NCBI RefSeq assembly: GCF_900605015.1
Contig: NZ_LR027573.1
Span: forward strand, 80,375 to 144,374
DNA: 64,000 bases
Direction: 5' to 3'
Source: Olsenella sp. Marseille-P4559
Lineage (GTDB): Bacteria > Actinomycetota > Coriobacteriia > Coriobacteriales > Atopobiaceae
Below, in pieces: positions 37,431-46,024 of this stretch (its first letter is position 1; every line of letters begins with the position of its first letter). A model generated the notes under the pieces. It was not told where the DNA came from. It saw only the letters and a program-made list of their open reading frames with translations, and did not search any database. The position numbers and the translations under genes were made by a program.

Positions 37431-38327
37431 CTACCCGTGCGCGATGCCGTAGTGGTCGAGCATGGCGCGGGCCCTCTCGTCCAGCCCGGGCGAGGCCTCC
37501 GCCACGGGCCTCCTCGCCGGGCCCACCGGCACGCCGGCCAGCTCGAGGGCGCGCTTGAGCGCCTGGGGGACGGAGCCCATGTGCAGCACGTCCCTCAGCG
37601 GCCCCACCTCGGCCTGCAGGCGCGCGGCCGCCCCGGCGTCGCCGGCCTCGAGGGCGCGCCAGAGCCCCACGACCACCCCCGGTATGAGGTTCGCGGTGCC
37701 CGCGACGGCGCCGGAGGCCCCGAGCGCGTGGGCCGCGGAGATCATCCCGTCGGAGCCCACCAGGACGTCGACGCCCCTGCCCCTGGCCGCCTCGACGTAG
37801 GCCGCGAGGTTCGCCATGCTTCCGGAGGAGTCCTTCACGCCCCTGACGTTGTCGACCTCGGCGACGCGCGCCACGACCTCGGGCGAGAGGTTGGCGCCCG
37901 TGCACCTGGGGATGTTGTACATGAGCACGGGGATCCCCACGCCCTCGGCGACGGCCTCGTAGTGGCCCACCACCTCGGCGTCGGAGACCCGCAGGAAGTA
38001 GGGGTTCACGACCGAGACGGCGGAGGCGCCGGCGTCCTCGGCGCGCTTGGACATCTCGACGGCCTCGCGCGTGGAGCAGGAGCCGGTGCCCACGTAGACG
38101 GGCACGCGGCCGGCGGCCCTCTCGACCACGAACCTGGAGAACCCTATCCTCTCGTCCGGCGTGCACACGTGGAACTCGCCGTTGGAGCCGAAGGCGAAGA
38201 TGCCGGAGACGCCGGCCGCGACGAGCCTCTCGACGAGCTGCTCGCCGGCCTCGTAGTCGATGGTCTGCCCCTCGTCGCGCCTGAACGGCGTGACCATGGG
38301 GACGATGACCCCGGAGAACGCAGACAT
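37431..38327 (-). CDS. DapA/NanA-family class I aldolase or synthase
   Basis: A 298-residue TIM-barrel lyase of the dihydrodipicolinate synthase/N-acetylneuraminate lyase family. The Schiff-base Lys is in GVKDSSGSM, the conserved Tyr in MYNIPRCTG, and the GxxGE motif appears as FGSNGEFH. The context (PTS, other aldolases, SIS isomerase) favours a sugar-acid lyase such as 2-keto-3-deoxygluconate aldolase over lysine synthesis. Together with the KDPG-type gene it forms a very GC-rich pair. Confidence 0.85.
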   Translation of the reverse strand: MSAFSGVIVPMVTPFRRDEGQTIDYEAGEQLVERLVAAGVSGIFAFGSNGEFHVCTPDERIGFSRFVVERAAGRVPVYVGTGSCSTREAVEMSKRAEDAGASAVSVVNPYFLRVSDAEVVGHYEAVAEGVGIPVLMYNIPRCTGANLSPEVVARVAEVDNVRGVKDSSGSMANLAAYVEAARGRGVDVLVGSDGMISAAHALGASGAVAGTANLIPGVVVGLWRALEAGDAGAAARLQAEVGPLRDVLHMGSVPQALKRALELAGVPVGPARRPVAEASPGLDERARAMLDHYGIAHG

Positions 38328-38372
38328 GCCTGGGACTGCCTTTCTGCTCTGTGCTTGCGGATACGCTACTTG

Positions 38373-38981
38373 CTACTTGCCAGCGCGGATGGAAGCGCCA
38401 AGCGCCCCACCCGGGTGCCAGGTGACGTACTTCTCGGGCGTAAGACCAAACTCGTTCTGGAGAAGGATGGAGAGGCACTGCAGCTCAAGCGTCTCGGCAA
38501 GAATCGAAGCGCGAGGCGGCTTGTTCATGGGGTCGCCCTCCTGCGTGACACCGGCGATGAGCACAACGTCACCCTGCTCGGCAATCCAGGAGCTGGGACT
38601 GCCGGTGACGGCGATGATCTTTGCGCCATTCTTCTTGAGGCAGGTGACCGTGGCCTTGAGTTCCATGGTCTCGCCCGAGTTGGAGATGGCAATCACGACG
38701 TCGCCGGGAACAACCTGACCGGCGCTGCCGTGGACGCACTCGGTCCCGTGGAGCTCGTAGGTGGGCGTGCCGGTGGACGAGAAGAGCGAGGCTGCGTAGC
38801 CAGAGACGTGACCAGGCTTGCCGATGCCCGTCACGTGCACGCGACCGCCGTTCCTCTCGGCGTCCAAGATGAGCTGCTTGGCTGCACTCAGCGCATCGAA
38901 GCCGATGCCGGCAATGTACTCGTCAAGGGATGCCTTGACGATGCCAAGGAACTGCTCGACCTGTTCCTTATCTGATGCCAT
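38373..38981 (-). CDS. SIS-domain sugar-phosphate isomerase
   Basis: A 202-residue single SIS domain resembling the KpsF/GutQ arabinose-5-phosphate isomerases and 6-phospho-3-hexuloisomerases, but without CBS domains. Motifs: VHVTGIGKPGHVSGY, then ISNSGETMELKAT (phosphosugar loop), and the C-terminal WHPGGALGASIR that is typical of KpsF/GutQ. It probably interconverts a ketose and aldose phosphate in the sugar-acid route. Confidence 0.85.
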   Translation of the reverse strand: MASDKEQVEQFLGIVKASLDEYIAGIGFDALSAAKQLILDAERNGGRVHVTGIGKPGHVSGYAASLFSSTGTPTYELHGTECVHGSAGQVVPGDVVIAISNSGETMELKATVTCLKKNGAKIIAVTGSPSSWIAEQGDVVLIAGVTQEGDPMNKPPRASILAETLELQCLSILLQNEFGLTPEKYVTWHPGGALGASIRAGK

Positions 38982-39022
38982 GTTCTTTCCTTTCTGATGG
39001 CCTAAACCACAGGCAATGACGC

Positions 39023-39763
39023 CTATTTCTTCTCTTTGACGTGATGGCGCGCCATGGTCGAGGCAAAGCCCTGCTCAAGCGAATCGAGCGTGCCTGCCAT
39101 GAATGGGCGCGTGATGCCCACGTAGAGATAGCCCGAGGGATGCTTGACCCAATCGCCCCACAGAAGCAGCCTCAGCGAATTGTCCTGGCGCACGACCTTG
39201 TAGGCTTTGATGTCCTTGTATGTGACAACCGTCGCCTCTTTGGGGTCAGCCTTCTCGTAGATGTAGACGTACGTGTGGCCAAAGTCGATGACGCCCGTCC
39301 TCATGAAGTACTTCCTGAGAAGCCTCCCCATGCGCTTAGAGACAAACCACGCTGCCGTGAGCGAGGCGATGAGCGCCAGAAGTAGCCAGACATTGCCCGA
39401 GTAGTTGGCCGCGATGCCGCACCAGAACGCAAGGAGGAGAAGGGCGAGCACAGCAACGGCAAGGAGCAGGCCCTGCAAAACGAGCCGCCTCCTGTCCTCT
39501 TCGACGGAGAGCTCAATCTCGTCCTCGGGCAAGTCTGGAATGGCGATTGGCCTTGCGATACCAACGATGTTGCCGAGGACCGCATCGCTTGCCTTGCGCG
39601 CCCTGTCAGCCGAGGAGTCCCCGGCGTGTCCCCCAACCTTCCTGGGACTCTCGACGGGCGCAGGCCCTTCCGTGGCACCTGCCTGTTTCTTGGGAGCTTC
39701 AACGGGATTTTCCTGGGCTTTTGCGGCGATCGTATGCCACTTTTGCTTCTTCTGCTGCAACAC
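39023..39763 (-). CDS. Membrane protein of unknown function (two helices)
   Basis: A 246-residue protein with a charged, Pro/Ala-rich N-terminus (about 1-90), two adjacent transmembrane helices (around 94-116 and 120-138) and a C-terminal soluble domain rich in Tyr and beta strands (GHTYVYIYEKADPKE, LRLLLWGDWVKHP) that resembles YcxB-like domains. It starts 18 bases after the aldolase stop in the same operon. Its link to sugar use is unknown. Confidence 0.6.
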   Translation of the reverse strand: MLQQKKQKWHTIAAKAQENPVEAPKKQAGATEGPAPVESPRKVGGHAGDSSADRARKASDAVLGNIVGIARPIAIPDLPEDEIELSVEEDRRRLVLQGLLLAVAVLALLLLAFWCGIAANYSGNVWLLLALIASLTAAWFVSKRMGRLLRKYFMRTGVIDFGHTYVYIYEKADPKEATVVTYKDIKAYKVVRQDNSLRLLLWGDWVKHPSGYLYVGITRPFMAGTLDSLEQGFASTMARHHVKEKK

Positions 39764-39781
39764 CTCTCTGCTCCCCTCCGA

Positions 39782-40549
39782 CTACTGCGCTTTGGCTGCT
39801 GCGCTCTTGAGGCGCTCGTAGTCCTGCACTGCACCCGTGAAGGCCGAGCGCAGAAGGTGCGCGTCGATCGCGGAGACCATGAGATTCACGTCGGGCATGA
39901 AATGCTCGACGAGTCCGGCAGAGCCGATAATGCCAAATGCCTTACCACAGTCGACGCAGGCGCGATGCACCTGCTCGATGAGGGCAAGCTCCTCTGCGCA
40001 GCCAACTTCATCGGACCTTCCCATGGAGATGGCCAGGTCGCAGGGCCCCACCACCAGGGCATCGACACCACCTACCGCAGCGATCGCCTGGGCTTGGCAT
40101 ACGCCCTCAACGGTCTCAACCTGGGCAATGGCAAGGGTCTGGGCGTTGGCGCGAGCCATATTGGCAGCGTGGCTGCCGCTTTTCCCATATCCGGTATGCG
40201 CCCCACCAGAGTAACTCCTACAGCCGAGCGGAGGGTACTTCGCCCACTGCACCAGCTGACGCGCCTGATTTGCGCTCTCGACCATGGGAACCATCACGCC
40301 CGCTGCCCCAAGGTCAAGCGTGTGTGATACGAGAGACCTTGAGAGCTCTCCCACGCGTACGAGCGAGGGCAAGCCCAGCGCATGCGCGTAAAGCATGGCC
40401 GAGCTGAGACGCGGCCAGTCGATGTCACCATGCTCGCCATCAAAGAAGAGGAAGTCAAAGCCAGCAGCTTGGGCCATGGCCACTGCCGGAGCAGAGTCCA
40501 GCACTTGGACAAACAAGCCACCCATCTGGCGCTTTGCGAGGTTTTCCAT
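39782..40549 (-). CDS. HpcH/HpaI-family aldolase
   Basis: A 255-residue class II (metal-dependent) pyruvate aldolase related to 2,4-dihydroxyhept-2-enedioate and 2-keto-3-deoxy-L-rhamnonate aldolases. Motifs: FLFFDGEHGDIDW (catalytic region), the metal-binding Glu in IAQVETVEGV, and VGPCDLAISMG. The ATG at 40549 is chosen (MENLAKRQM); the longer frame to 40609 runs without a better ribosome binding site. It is the third, structurally unrelated, pyruvate-type aldolase in the operon. Confidence 0.87.
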   Translation of the reverse strand: MENLAKRQMGGLFVQVLDSAPAVAMAQAAGFDFLFFDGEHGDIDWPRLSSAMLYAHALGLPSLVRVGELSRSLVSHTLDLGAAGVMVPMVESANQARQLVQWAKYPPLGCRSYSGGAHTGYGKSGSHAANMARANAQTLAIAQVETVEGVCQAQAIAAVGGVDALVVGPCDLAISMGRSDEVGCAEELALIEQVHRACVDCGKAFGIIGSAGLVEHFMPDVNLMVSAIDAHLLRSAFTGAVQDYERLKSAAAKAQ

Positions 40550-40652
40550 ACCGACCCCCTGGTGCAGGGGGGCACCCGTGGCGTGCCGCAGGCACCCCCT
40601 GAAATTCAAACGTTAGGGCTGAGCAGGCAGTGCAATCTGGGTTCCCACTCGA

Positions 40653-41966
40653 TTAGGCGCCGAAGAGGCCACCGATGCCATAGATGATCGAGCCGACGAT
40701 GTTGTAGTCGACGTTGGGGAACGAGGCGCCGGCGATTCCGAGCGAGGCGAACGCGGGATACAGGACCAGGGGGCCAGCGCAGAGGAAGATGCCAACGAGG
40801 AACGAGCCGAGCAGGGCACCGCGCCAGCCACCGTAGGCATAGCCGCAGACGCCGCAGGTGCCACCAGAGAAGAAGCAGATGCCGGCCGCGGGAATCATGA
40901 TGGTCTCGCTGTGGAAGACAACCATGAGAGCCATAGCCACGAGGCCACCGAGGAACGAGCCGATGAAGCCGATGATGACGGCATCAGGCGCAAACGGGAA
41001 GATGGCAGGGCAGTCGACGGCAGGGCGGGCATCTGGGATGAGCTTCTCGGAGATGCCCACGAAGGCCGCGGTGATCTCGGCGATGAACTGACGCACGCCG
41101 TAGATAAGGACGGACATGCCAGCGGCGAACTTCAGGCCAGCGAGGAACGGCCAAATCCACCAGACGTCGTTGCCAAAGTAGGAAGTGAAGGGCTTGTCAT
41201 TGGCAAGGGTGTCACCAAAGTGGCCGGTCACGAAGCAGGCGATGGTCACGATGTAGAAGAGCACGATCATGAACAGGGCCACAGAGAACACGAAGTCACG
41301 GAAGAGCTTGAAGAACTCGGGGAGGTTCTGCTCCTTTACCTCGTCCTTCTCGATCTCCTCCTCGTTCTTCTTGGCGAAGAGCTTGCCGCAGTAGCCGGAG
41401 AAGGCGTAGCCGATGCAGTTGAAGTGACCAATGGCAAAGTCATTGGAGCCGGTGAGCTTCTCAACGAACGGCTGGCAGAGCGAGGGCATGGCTGCGCCAC
41501 AGAAGCCCAGGACAATGCCGCCGAGGATAACGGTCACGGCAATGGGGGCGCCCAGAGCGATGAAGACAAGCGCAAGGACGCAGGCGAAGTACAGGAAGTG
41601 CTGGCCTGTAAGGAAGATGGCCTTGAACGGGGTGGCCTTGGCAAACACGAGGTTCATGATGAAGCCAAAGACCATGACCAGGGCCACCTCGGTGCCATAG
41701 GTCTGGAGTGCCAGCGACGTGGCCACCTCGACCTGCGTGACAACGCCCTGGACATTGAAGGCGGCGGAGAACATCGCGCCAAAGGTGGTGATCTGCGCGG
41801 ACATGGCGTCAGAGCCGATGTTGAAGATCATGAAGCCGATGATGGTCTTGACCGTTCCTGCGAACGTGTCAACGCCAGACTTCTTCTGCAGGAGCAGGCC
41901 GACAAGGGCGATGATGCCCATGATCAGCGCCGTGTCCCTCATCTGCATGAGGAATGCGTTCAGCAT
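40653..41966 (-). CDS. PTS transporter IIC, ascorbate (UlaA/SgaT) family
   Basis: A 437-residue polytopic membrane protein with about ten helices, of the AG superfamily of PTS permeases (LALIMGIIALVGLLL-type start, then conserved GSDAMSAQITTFG). It moves a sugar or sugar acid with phosphorylation by IIB. The ula genes for ascorbate breakdown (ulaG, ulaD, ulaE, ulaF) are not here, so the substrate is probably another acidic sugar. Confidence 0.88.
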   Translation of the reverse strand: MLNAFLMQMRDTALIMGIIALVGLLLQKKSGVDTFAGTVKTIIGFMIFNIGSDAMSAQITTFGAMFSAAFNVQGVVTQVEVATSLALQTYGTEVALVMVFGFIMNLVFAKATPFKAIFLTGQHFLYFACVLALVFIALGAPIAVTVILGGIVLGFCGAAMPSLCQPFVEKLTGSNDFAIGHFNCIGYAFSGYCGKLFAKKNEEEIEKDEVKEQNLPEFFKLFRDFVFSVALFMIVLFYIVTIACFVTGHFGDTLANDKPFTSYFGNDVWWIWPFLAGLKFAAGMSVLIYGVRQFIAEITAAFVGISEKLIPDARPAVDCPAIFPFAPDAVIIGFIGSFLGGLVAMALMVVFHSETIMIPAAGICFFSGGTCGVCGYAYGGWRGALLGSFLVGIFLCAGPLVLYPAFASLGIAGASFPNVDYNIVGSIIYGIGGLFGA

Positions 41967-42041
41967 GTGAAATCCTTCCGATGAATCACTTGCGGGACTC
42001 CCCGCTCACTTCGTGCATATCCCTACTCAACTACGCGTTTG

Positions 42042-42353
42042 CTACTTGCGGGGCTCCTCGCCCTTGTGCTCGTCCAGCCACGCGTGGAGCTTCTCGCGAA
42101 TCTCGTTCTTGTCAACGAGGTTCTTGACCCCCACCGCAGAGGGGACGCGAGGATCCCTGGAAAGCTCCTCGGTAAGGTCGACCATCGTGATCACGAGGTC
42201 GCCGCGGAATCCGATGATGGAGTCGAGGTTGCCGTGCTCGGTCTCGATGGGAAGGTTGTCCTCCTTGATGACCTGGTCGCACTTGATTTTGAGCATCATC
42301 GAGGAGCCCATGCCAGCGCGGCAGCACACCAGAGCATGATACTTGCGATCCAT
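42042..42353 (-). CDS. PTS IIB component, lactose/ascorbate type
   Basis: A 103-residue IIB with the phospho-Cys loop ALVCCRAGMGSSMM near the N-terminus. It takes phosphate from IIA and gives it to the sugar in the IIC channel. Its start codon shares a base with the IIA stop (TAATG), so the two are translationally coupled. Confidence 0.9.
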   Translation of the reverse strand: MDRKYHALVCCRAGMGSSMMLKIKCDQVIKEDNLPIETEHGNLDSIIGFRGDLVITMVDLTEELSRDPRVPSAVGVKNLVDKNEIREKLHAWLDEHKGEEPRK

Positions 42354-42808
42354 TACATACCCCTTTCCTTCTCGTGGACGAGGTCCACGACTTCCTTTGC
42401 GTCCTTGCAGGCGTCGAGTTTGGTGAAGAAGTCCGGGTCCGAGAGCAGCTCAACCAGTGACTGGAGGGCACCCAGGTGAGAATCGTTGTCCTTCGCGCTC
42501 AGCGGGAAGAGATACTTCACCGGATCGTTGTCCTCGCTGCCAAACTCAACGGGATTCCTGAGCGTCACAACGCCCACGGCAGACTCGAGGGCACCGCACT
42601 CGGGACGAGCGTGCGGAAGTGCCACGTGCTCCGTGATCACGATGTAAGGGCCAAACTCATGGACGCCTTTGATGATGTCGTCAACGTAACCCTCGGTCAC
42701 TTTGCCGTTGGCAACCATGGGGGCAGTCGCCTTGCGAATGGCGTCCTTCCAGTCGCTCGCCTCGATATCGAGCTGAACGAGGCCCTCATCGAGAAGATCG
42801 CTGAGCAT
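42353..42808 (-). CDS. PTS IIA component, mannitol/fructose-type fold
   Basis: A 151-residue IIA starting at 42808 (MLSDLLDEGLVQLD). The phospho-accepting His is in HVALPHARPECG, with conserved neighbours (GPYIVITEHVALPH). It is the first gene of the operon, next to the AT-rich divergent promoter region; a longer frame to 42865 is not used. Confidence 0.9.
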   Translation of the reverse strand: MLSDLLDEGLVQLDIEASDWKDAIRKATAPMVANGKVTEGYVDDIIKGVHEFGPYIVITEHVALPHARPECGALESAVGVVTLRNPVEFGSEDNDPVKYLFPLSAKDNDSHLGALQSLVELLSDPDFFTKLDACKDAKEVVDLVHEKERGM

Positions 42809-42865
42809 GCAACCACCTACCCTTTCTCGATACACGGGAAAGCCGCTTGGACTACCCCTCACCAA

Positions 42866-43210
42866 CCGTTCGTAACCGTGGTGCTAATTGAACATCTCCG
42901 CAACTGATTTTCCATATTCCCGACGCAAATTTTCCCCAACTTCGCCCAACGGTCTTTTGAACCATTGCCTATATATGCTTTCTAACTGCAGTGTTCTATT
43001 TATTATTGAATCATGCATCATATATTGATAATATCTATAAGCATAATTTTATGTATTTAAGAGCTATTTTTATGAACGATAGAACATTGAACACTTTGAT
43101 CGTATAAATGCGATTCATGCGGCGTCATGCATCAGTCTTTATGTACGATTGAGTATGAATGGGCTTTCCTGCTTCGTATAATTGATTCCGCCAGCGTCAC
43201 ATGAAGAGGA
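42866..43210. promoter_or_regulatory. AT-rich divergent promoter region, PTS operon / DeoR regulator
   Basis: A 345-base gene-free stretch with far lower GC than its surroundings, including runs such as ATAATATCTATAAGC and TTATTATTGAATC. It separates the divergent PTS IIA and DeoR genes and must carry both promoters and the regulator's operators. I could not fix exact -10/-35 boxes or an operator repeat. Confidence 0.6.
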
Positions 43211-43222
43211 GTGGAGACGGCC

Positions 43223-44038
43223 GTGAAGAGAAGCAAGGCATACATCGCTGCGCGCAGGGATGCCATCGTCGCCCTTCTCGAGAGAAGAGGGCATGTGGGC
43301 GTGGCCGAACTTGCCGACCACTTTGGCGTCTCGGCCCTCACCGTCAGGCGCGACCTAGAATACCTGGAGGAGCAGCACGTCCTCTCTCGACAGTACGGAA
43401 CCGCCACCCTGCTCAACCCCCTGGGGCGTCCCTCTGGCTCGCGTCAGATTCGTGCGAACAAGGCCATCGCACGCGAGGCGGCGCGTTACGTGAAGGATGG
43501 TGACTGCATCTTCATCAACGCAAGTTCTACCGCACTCTCGATCATCTCGCATATCACGGCACAAGACGTCACCGTTATCACCAATAATGCCAAGGCACTG
43601 CTTCTAAGCGAGCATCCAAACGCATCAATCATTCTCACGGGCGGTGAGATTCGGTCCCCCAAGGCGTCACTTACTGGGGAGTTTGCGCTCGAATGCGTAA
43701 AGCGCATCACCGCCACGAAGTGCTTCCTTGGCCTCGCGGGCCTCTCGCCCACCTATGGGCTCACGTCTGCCACCGCCCCAGAGCCAGCCATCAATGCCAT
43801 GATGCTTGACCGGTCGCACATGCATGTGATTGTGGCTGACTCCTCAAAGATTGGTAGAACGTCGAGCTTCCAGTTTGGTTCCACCGACGAGGTGGATTTG
43901 CTCATAACAGATTCGGGAGCGACGGACGAGCAGGTCGAGCTGCTCAAAGAGAACGGCGTCTCCGATGTGGTACGCGTCAACCTGGATGCTGCCGCGCTGC
44001 AGATGGCAGATGAGGAGTTCGGACCGAAGGACGCCTAA
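43223..44038 (+). CDS. DeoR/GlpR-family transcriptional regulator
   Basis: A 271-residue protein. The GTG at 43223 is six bases after GGAG; the frame opens at 43211. The N-terminal winged helix is VAELADHFGVSALTVRRDLE, with the family signature. The C-terminal sugar-phosphate sensor domain has INASSTALSIISHI and FLGLAGLSPTYGLTSA. It is divergent from the PTS-aldolase operon and is its likely repressor, responding to a phosphorylated intermediate. Confidence 0.9.
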   Translation: MKRSKAYIAARRDAIVALLERRGHVGVAELADHFGVSALTVRRDLEYLEEQHVLSRQYGTATLLNPLGRPSGSRQIRANKAIAREAARYVKDGDCIFINASSTALSIISHITAQDVTVITNNAKALLLSEHPNASIILTGGEIRSPKASLTGEFALECVKRITATKCFLGLAGLSPTYGLTSATAPEPAINAMMLDRSHMHVIVADSSKIGRTSSFQFGSTDEVDLLITDSGATDEQVELLKENGVSDVVRVNLDAAALQMADEEFGPKDA

Positions 44039-44910
44039 CGCCCATCGATGCTCTTGAAGCCCTCCCCGTACGCCTCGTGGACCTCGGCAATCACGACGAT
44101 GGCGTCAGGGTCGGTCTCGGCAACTATCTCCTTGAGGTGCGCCAGCTCCCCGCGCGAAAGCACGCAGAATATAACGGGCCGCAGCTCGCGGCTCCACATG
44201 CCCCGTGCCTCAAACTCGGTGCAACCCCGATCGAGCTCATCCATGATCTGTTGGGCTATGCGCTCGTGCTTCTCGGAGATTATGTAGGCAGCACGTTGGA
44301 CGCGCGGGCCATCGACCACCGTGTCGATCACGCGCCCGCAGATGTACATCGCGACGGCGGCGTAGAGCGCATTCTCGATCGAGAAGACGGGAGCAGAGAT
44401 GGCCACGATGGCGCCATCGACCAGAATGGCCATGCTCCCAACGGACGCACCCGTCTTTCTCGCAATGAGTTGCGCAATGATATCGGTCCCGCCGGTATTG
44501 CCGCCTGTGCGGAAGACCATTCCCAGTCCTATGCCCGTGATCACACCGCCCCACAGCGCGCAGAGCAGAAGGTCGCCTTCACCCAAAACGGGTACGAAAG
44601 GGGCCAGGGCATCGGTGAGGATGCCCGACACGATGATCCCCGCAGCGGTGAGAATGGCGTAGCGCTTGCTCCCCGAACGCACAACATATGCAAAGAGCAG
44701 GACATTCATCGCGATGGACTGGATGCCCACGGGCAGGCTGACCCCCACCTGGAGGGCGAGTGCGTGAAACACCGTGGCCAAACCCGTTATTCCGCCTGCG
44801 GCTAGGCCATTGGGGACTTCAAAGCAGTCAAGGCCAAAGGCAAAGAGCAGCGAACCAAGGAAGATGAGGATGGCGTCGAGCGCCGCCTCGCGCAAGCTGA
44901 TCTTTCTCAC
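44035..44910 (-). CDS. YitT-family membrane protein
   Basis: A 291-residue protein with five or six N-terminal transmembrane helices (YitT/DUF161: GSLLFAFGLDCFEVPNGLAA, GNTGGTDIIAQLI) and a C-terminal cytoplasmic DUF2179 domain (RPVIFCVLSRGELAHLKEIV, then DPDAIVVI). The GTG start overlaps the prfB stop by four bases (GTGA), so it is translated by coupling. Transport role unknown. It ends four bases into the convergent DeoR gene. Confidence 0.85.
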   Translation of the reverse strand: MRKISLREAALDAILIFLGSLLFAFGLDCFEVPNGLAAGGITGLATVFHALALQVGVSLPVGIQSIAMNVLLFAYVVRSGSKRYAILTAAGIIVSGILTDALAPFVPVLGEGDLLLCALWGGVITGIGLGMVFRTGGNTGGTDIIAQLIARKTGASVGSMAILVDGAIVAISAPVFSIENALYAAVAMYICGRVIDTVVDGPRVQRAAYIISEKHERIAQQIMDELDRGCTEFEARGMWSRELRPVIFCVLSRGELAHLKEIVAETDPDAIVVIAEVHEAYGEGFKSIDGR

Positions 44911-46022
44911 TGGTCCGGCCTCCCGGCAAGTACCCATCTGTGATAAGCGATGATGAACTTGTCGAGGTCGCCGTCCTGGAGGACCGAGTCGACGTTGCCG
45001 GTCTCCACCCCCGTGCGCAGGTCCTTCACCATCTGGTAGGGATAGAGGACATAGCTCCTGATCTGGTTACCAAAACCAATCTCATGCTTGGGGCCGCGGA
45101 GCTCGTCCAGCTCGGCGGCACGCTTCTCGAGCTCCATCTCGTAGAGGCGACTGCGCAGGATCTTCATTGCAAACGCCTTGTTCTGGAGCTGGCTTCGCTC
45201 GTTCTGGCAGGTAACCACAGTACCTGTAGGAATGTGGGTGATGCGAACGGCGGAGTCTGTGGTGTTCACGCCCTGGCCACCGTGACCGGTCGCATGGTAG
45301 ACGTCCACGCGCAGGTCTTTAGGATCGATATCGACCTCGATGTCATCTGGCAGGACCGGCAGGACCTCAACGCCCGCAAAGGTGGTCTGGCGACGCTTCT
45401 TCTCGTCCGTTGGCGAGATGCGCACCAAGCGGTGCACGCCCTGCTCGGCACGGAGCATGCCGTAGGCGTTGTGGCCATGCACCGTGAAGGTGGCGTGGCC
45501 AATGCCAATGACCTCTGCCTGGGGTGCGTCGTTCACGTCCACAGCCCAGCCACGCCTGTCGCAATAGTGCAGGTACATGTGAAAGAGCATGTCACACCAG
45601 TCCTGCGCCTCAAGGCCGCCCTGACCGGGTGTCACCGTCACGATAGCGTCACCATGGTCGAGACCGTCCGTGAACCAGCTGGAAAGCTCGAGCTCTGTGA
45701 GGTCATGCTCGAGTGAGGCCGCAATCGAGGCAGACTCGGCAAGAAGGTCATCATCTGCCGTCTCCTCACCAAGCTCCAAGGCGGCCCGTGCGTCATCCAG
45801 CTTGGCCCGGGCATCATCGATGCCAGCCACATCTGACTTCGCGCTGGCAAGGCGTGCCATGGTCTCGCGCGCCGCATTGGCATCGTCCCAGAAGCCCGGT
45901 GCGGCACTTTCCTGCTCGAGCTGCGCCACAGTACCCCTGAGTTCGTCGACATGGAGGTAGCCCTCTACCTCGTCGAGCCTAGATGAGAGGGCATCGAGCG
46001 CAGCGCTGTCTATGTCTGCCAT
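44907..46022 (-). CDS. prfB: Peptide chain release factor RF2 with an SPT tripeptide
   Basis: A 371-residue class I release factor that reads UAA and UGA. The peptidyl-tRNA hydrolysis motif GGQ is intact in ATGHGGQGVNTTDSAVR. The stop-codon recognition loop, normally SPF in RF2, reads VRISPTDEKKRRQTTF, that is SPT. The rest (TTFAGVEVLP, SYVLYPYQMVKDLRTG) is normal RF2. The frame is open from the ATG, so the programmed +1 frameshift found in many prfB genes is absent. It follows secA by two bases, giving secA-prfB-yitT as one unit. Confidence 0.93.
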   Translation of the reverse strand: MADIDSAALDALSSRLDEVEGYLHVDELRGTVAQLEQESAAPGFWDDANAARETMARLASAKSDVAGIDDARAKLDDARAALELGEETADDDLLAESASIAASLEHDLTELELSSWFTDGLDHGDAIVTVTPGQGGLEAQDWCDMLFHMYLHYCDRRGWAVDVNDAPQAEVIGIGHATFTVHGHNAYGMLRAEQGVHRLVRISPTDEKKRRQTTFAGVEVLPVLPDDIEVDIDPKDLRVDVYHATGHGGQGVNTTDSAVRITHIPTGTVVTCQNERSQLQNKAFAMKILRSRLYEMELEKRAAELDELRGPKHEIGFGNQIRSYVLYPYQMVKDLRTGVETGNVDSVLQDGDLDKFIIAYHRWVLAGRPDQ

Positions 46023-46024
46023 GG

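Noticed and set aside
44907-46022. Programmed +1 frameshift in prfB
   Set aside because: The gene is open from the ATG with no internal in-frame TGA or CTTTGA slippery site.
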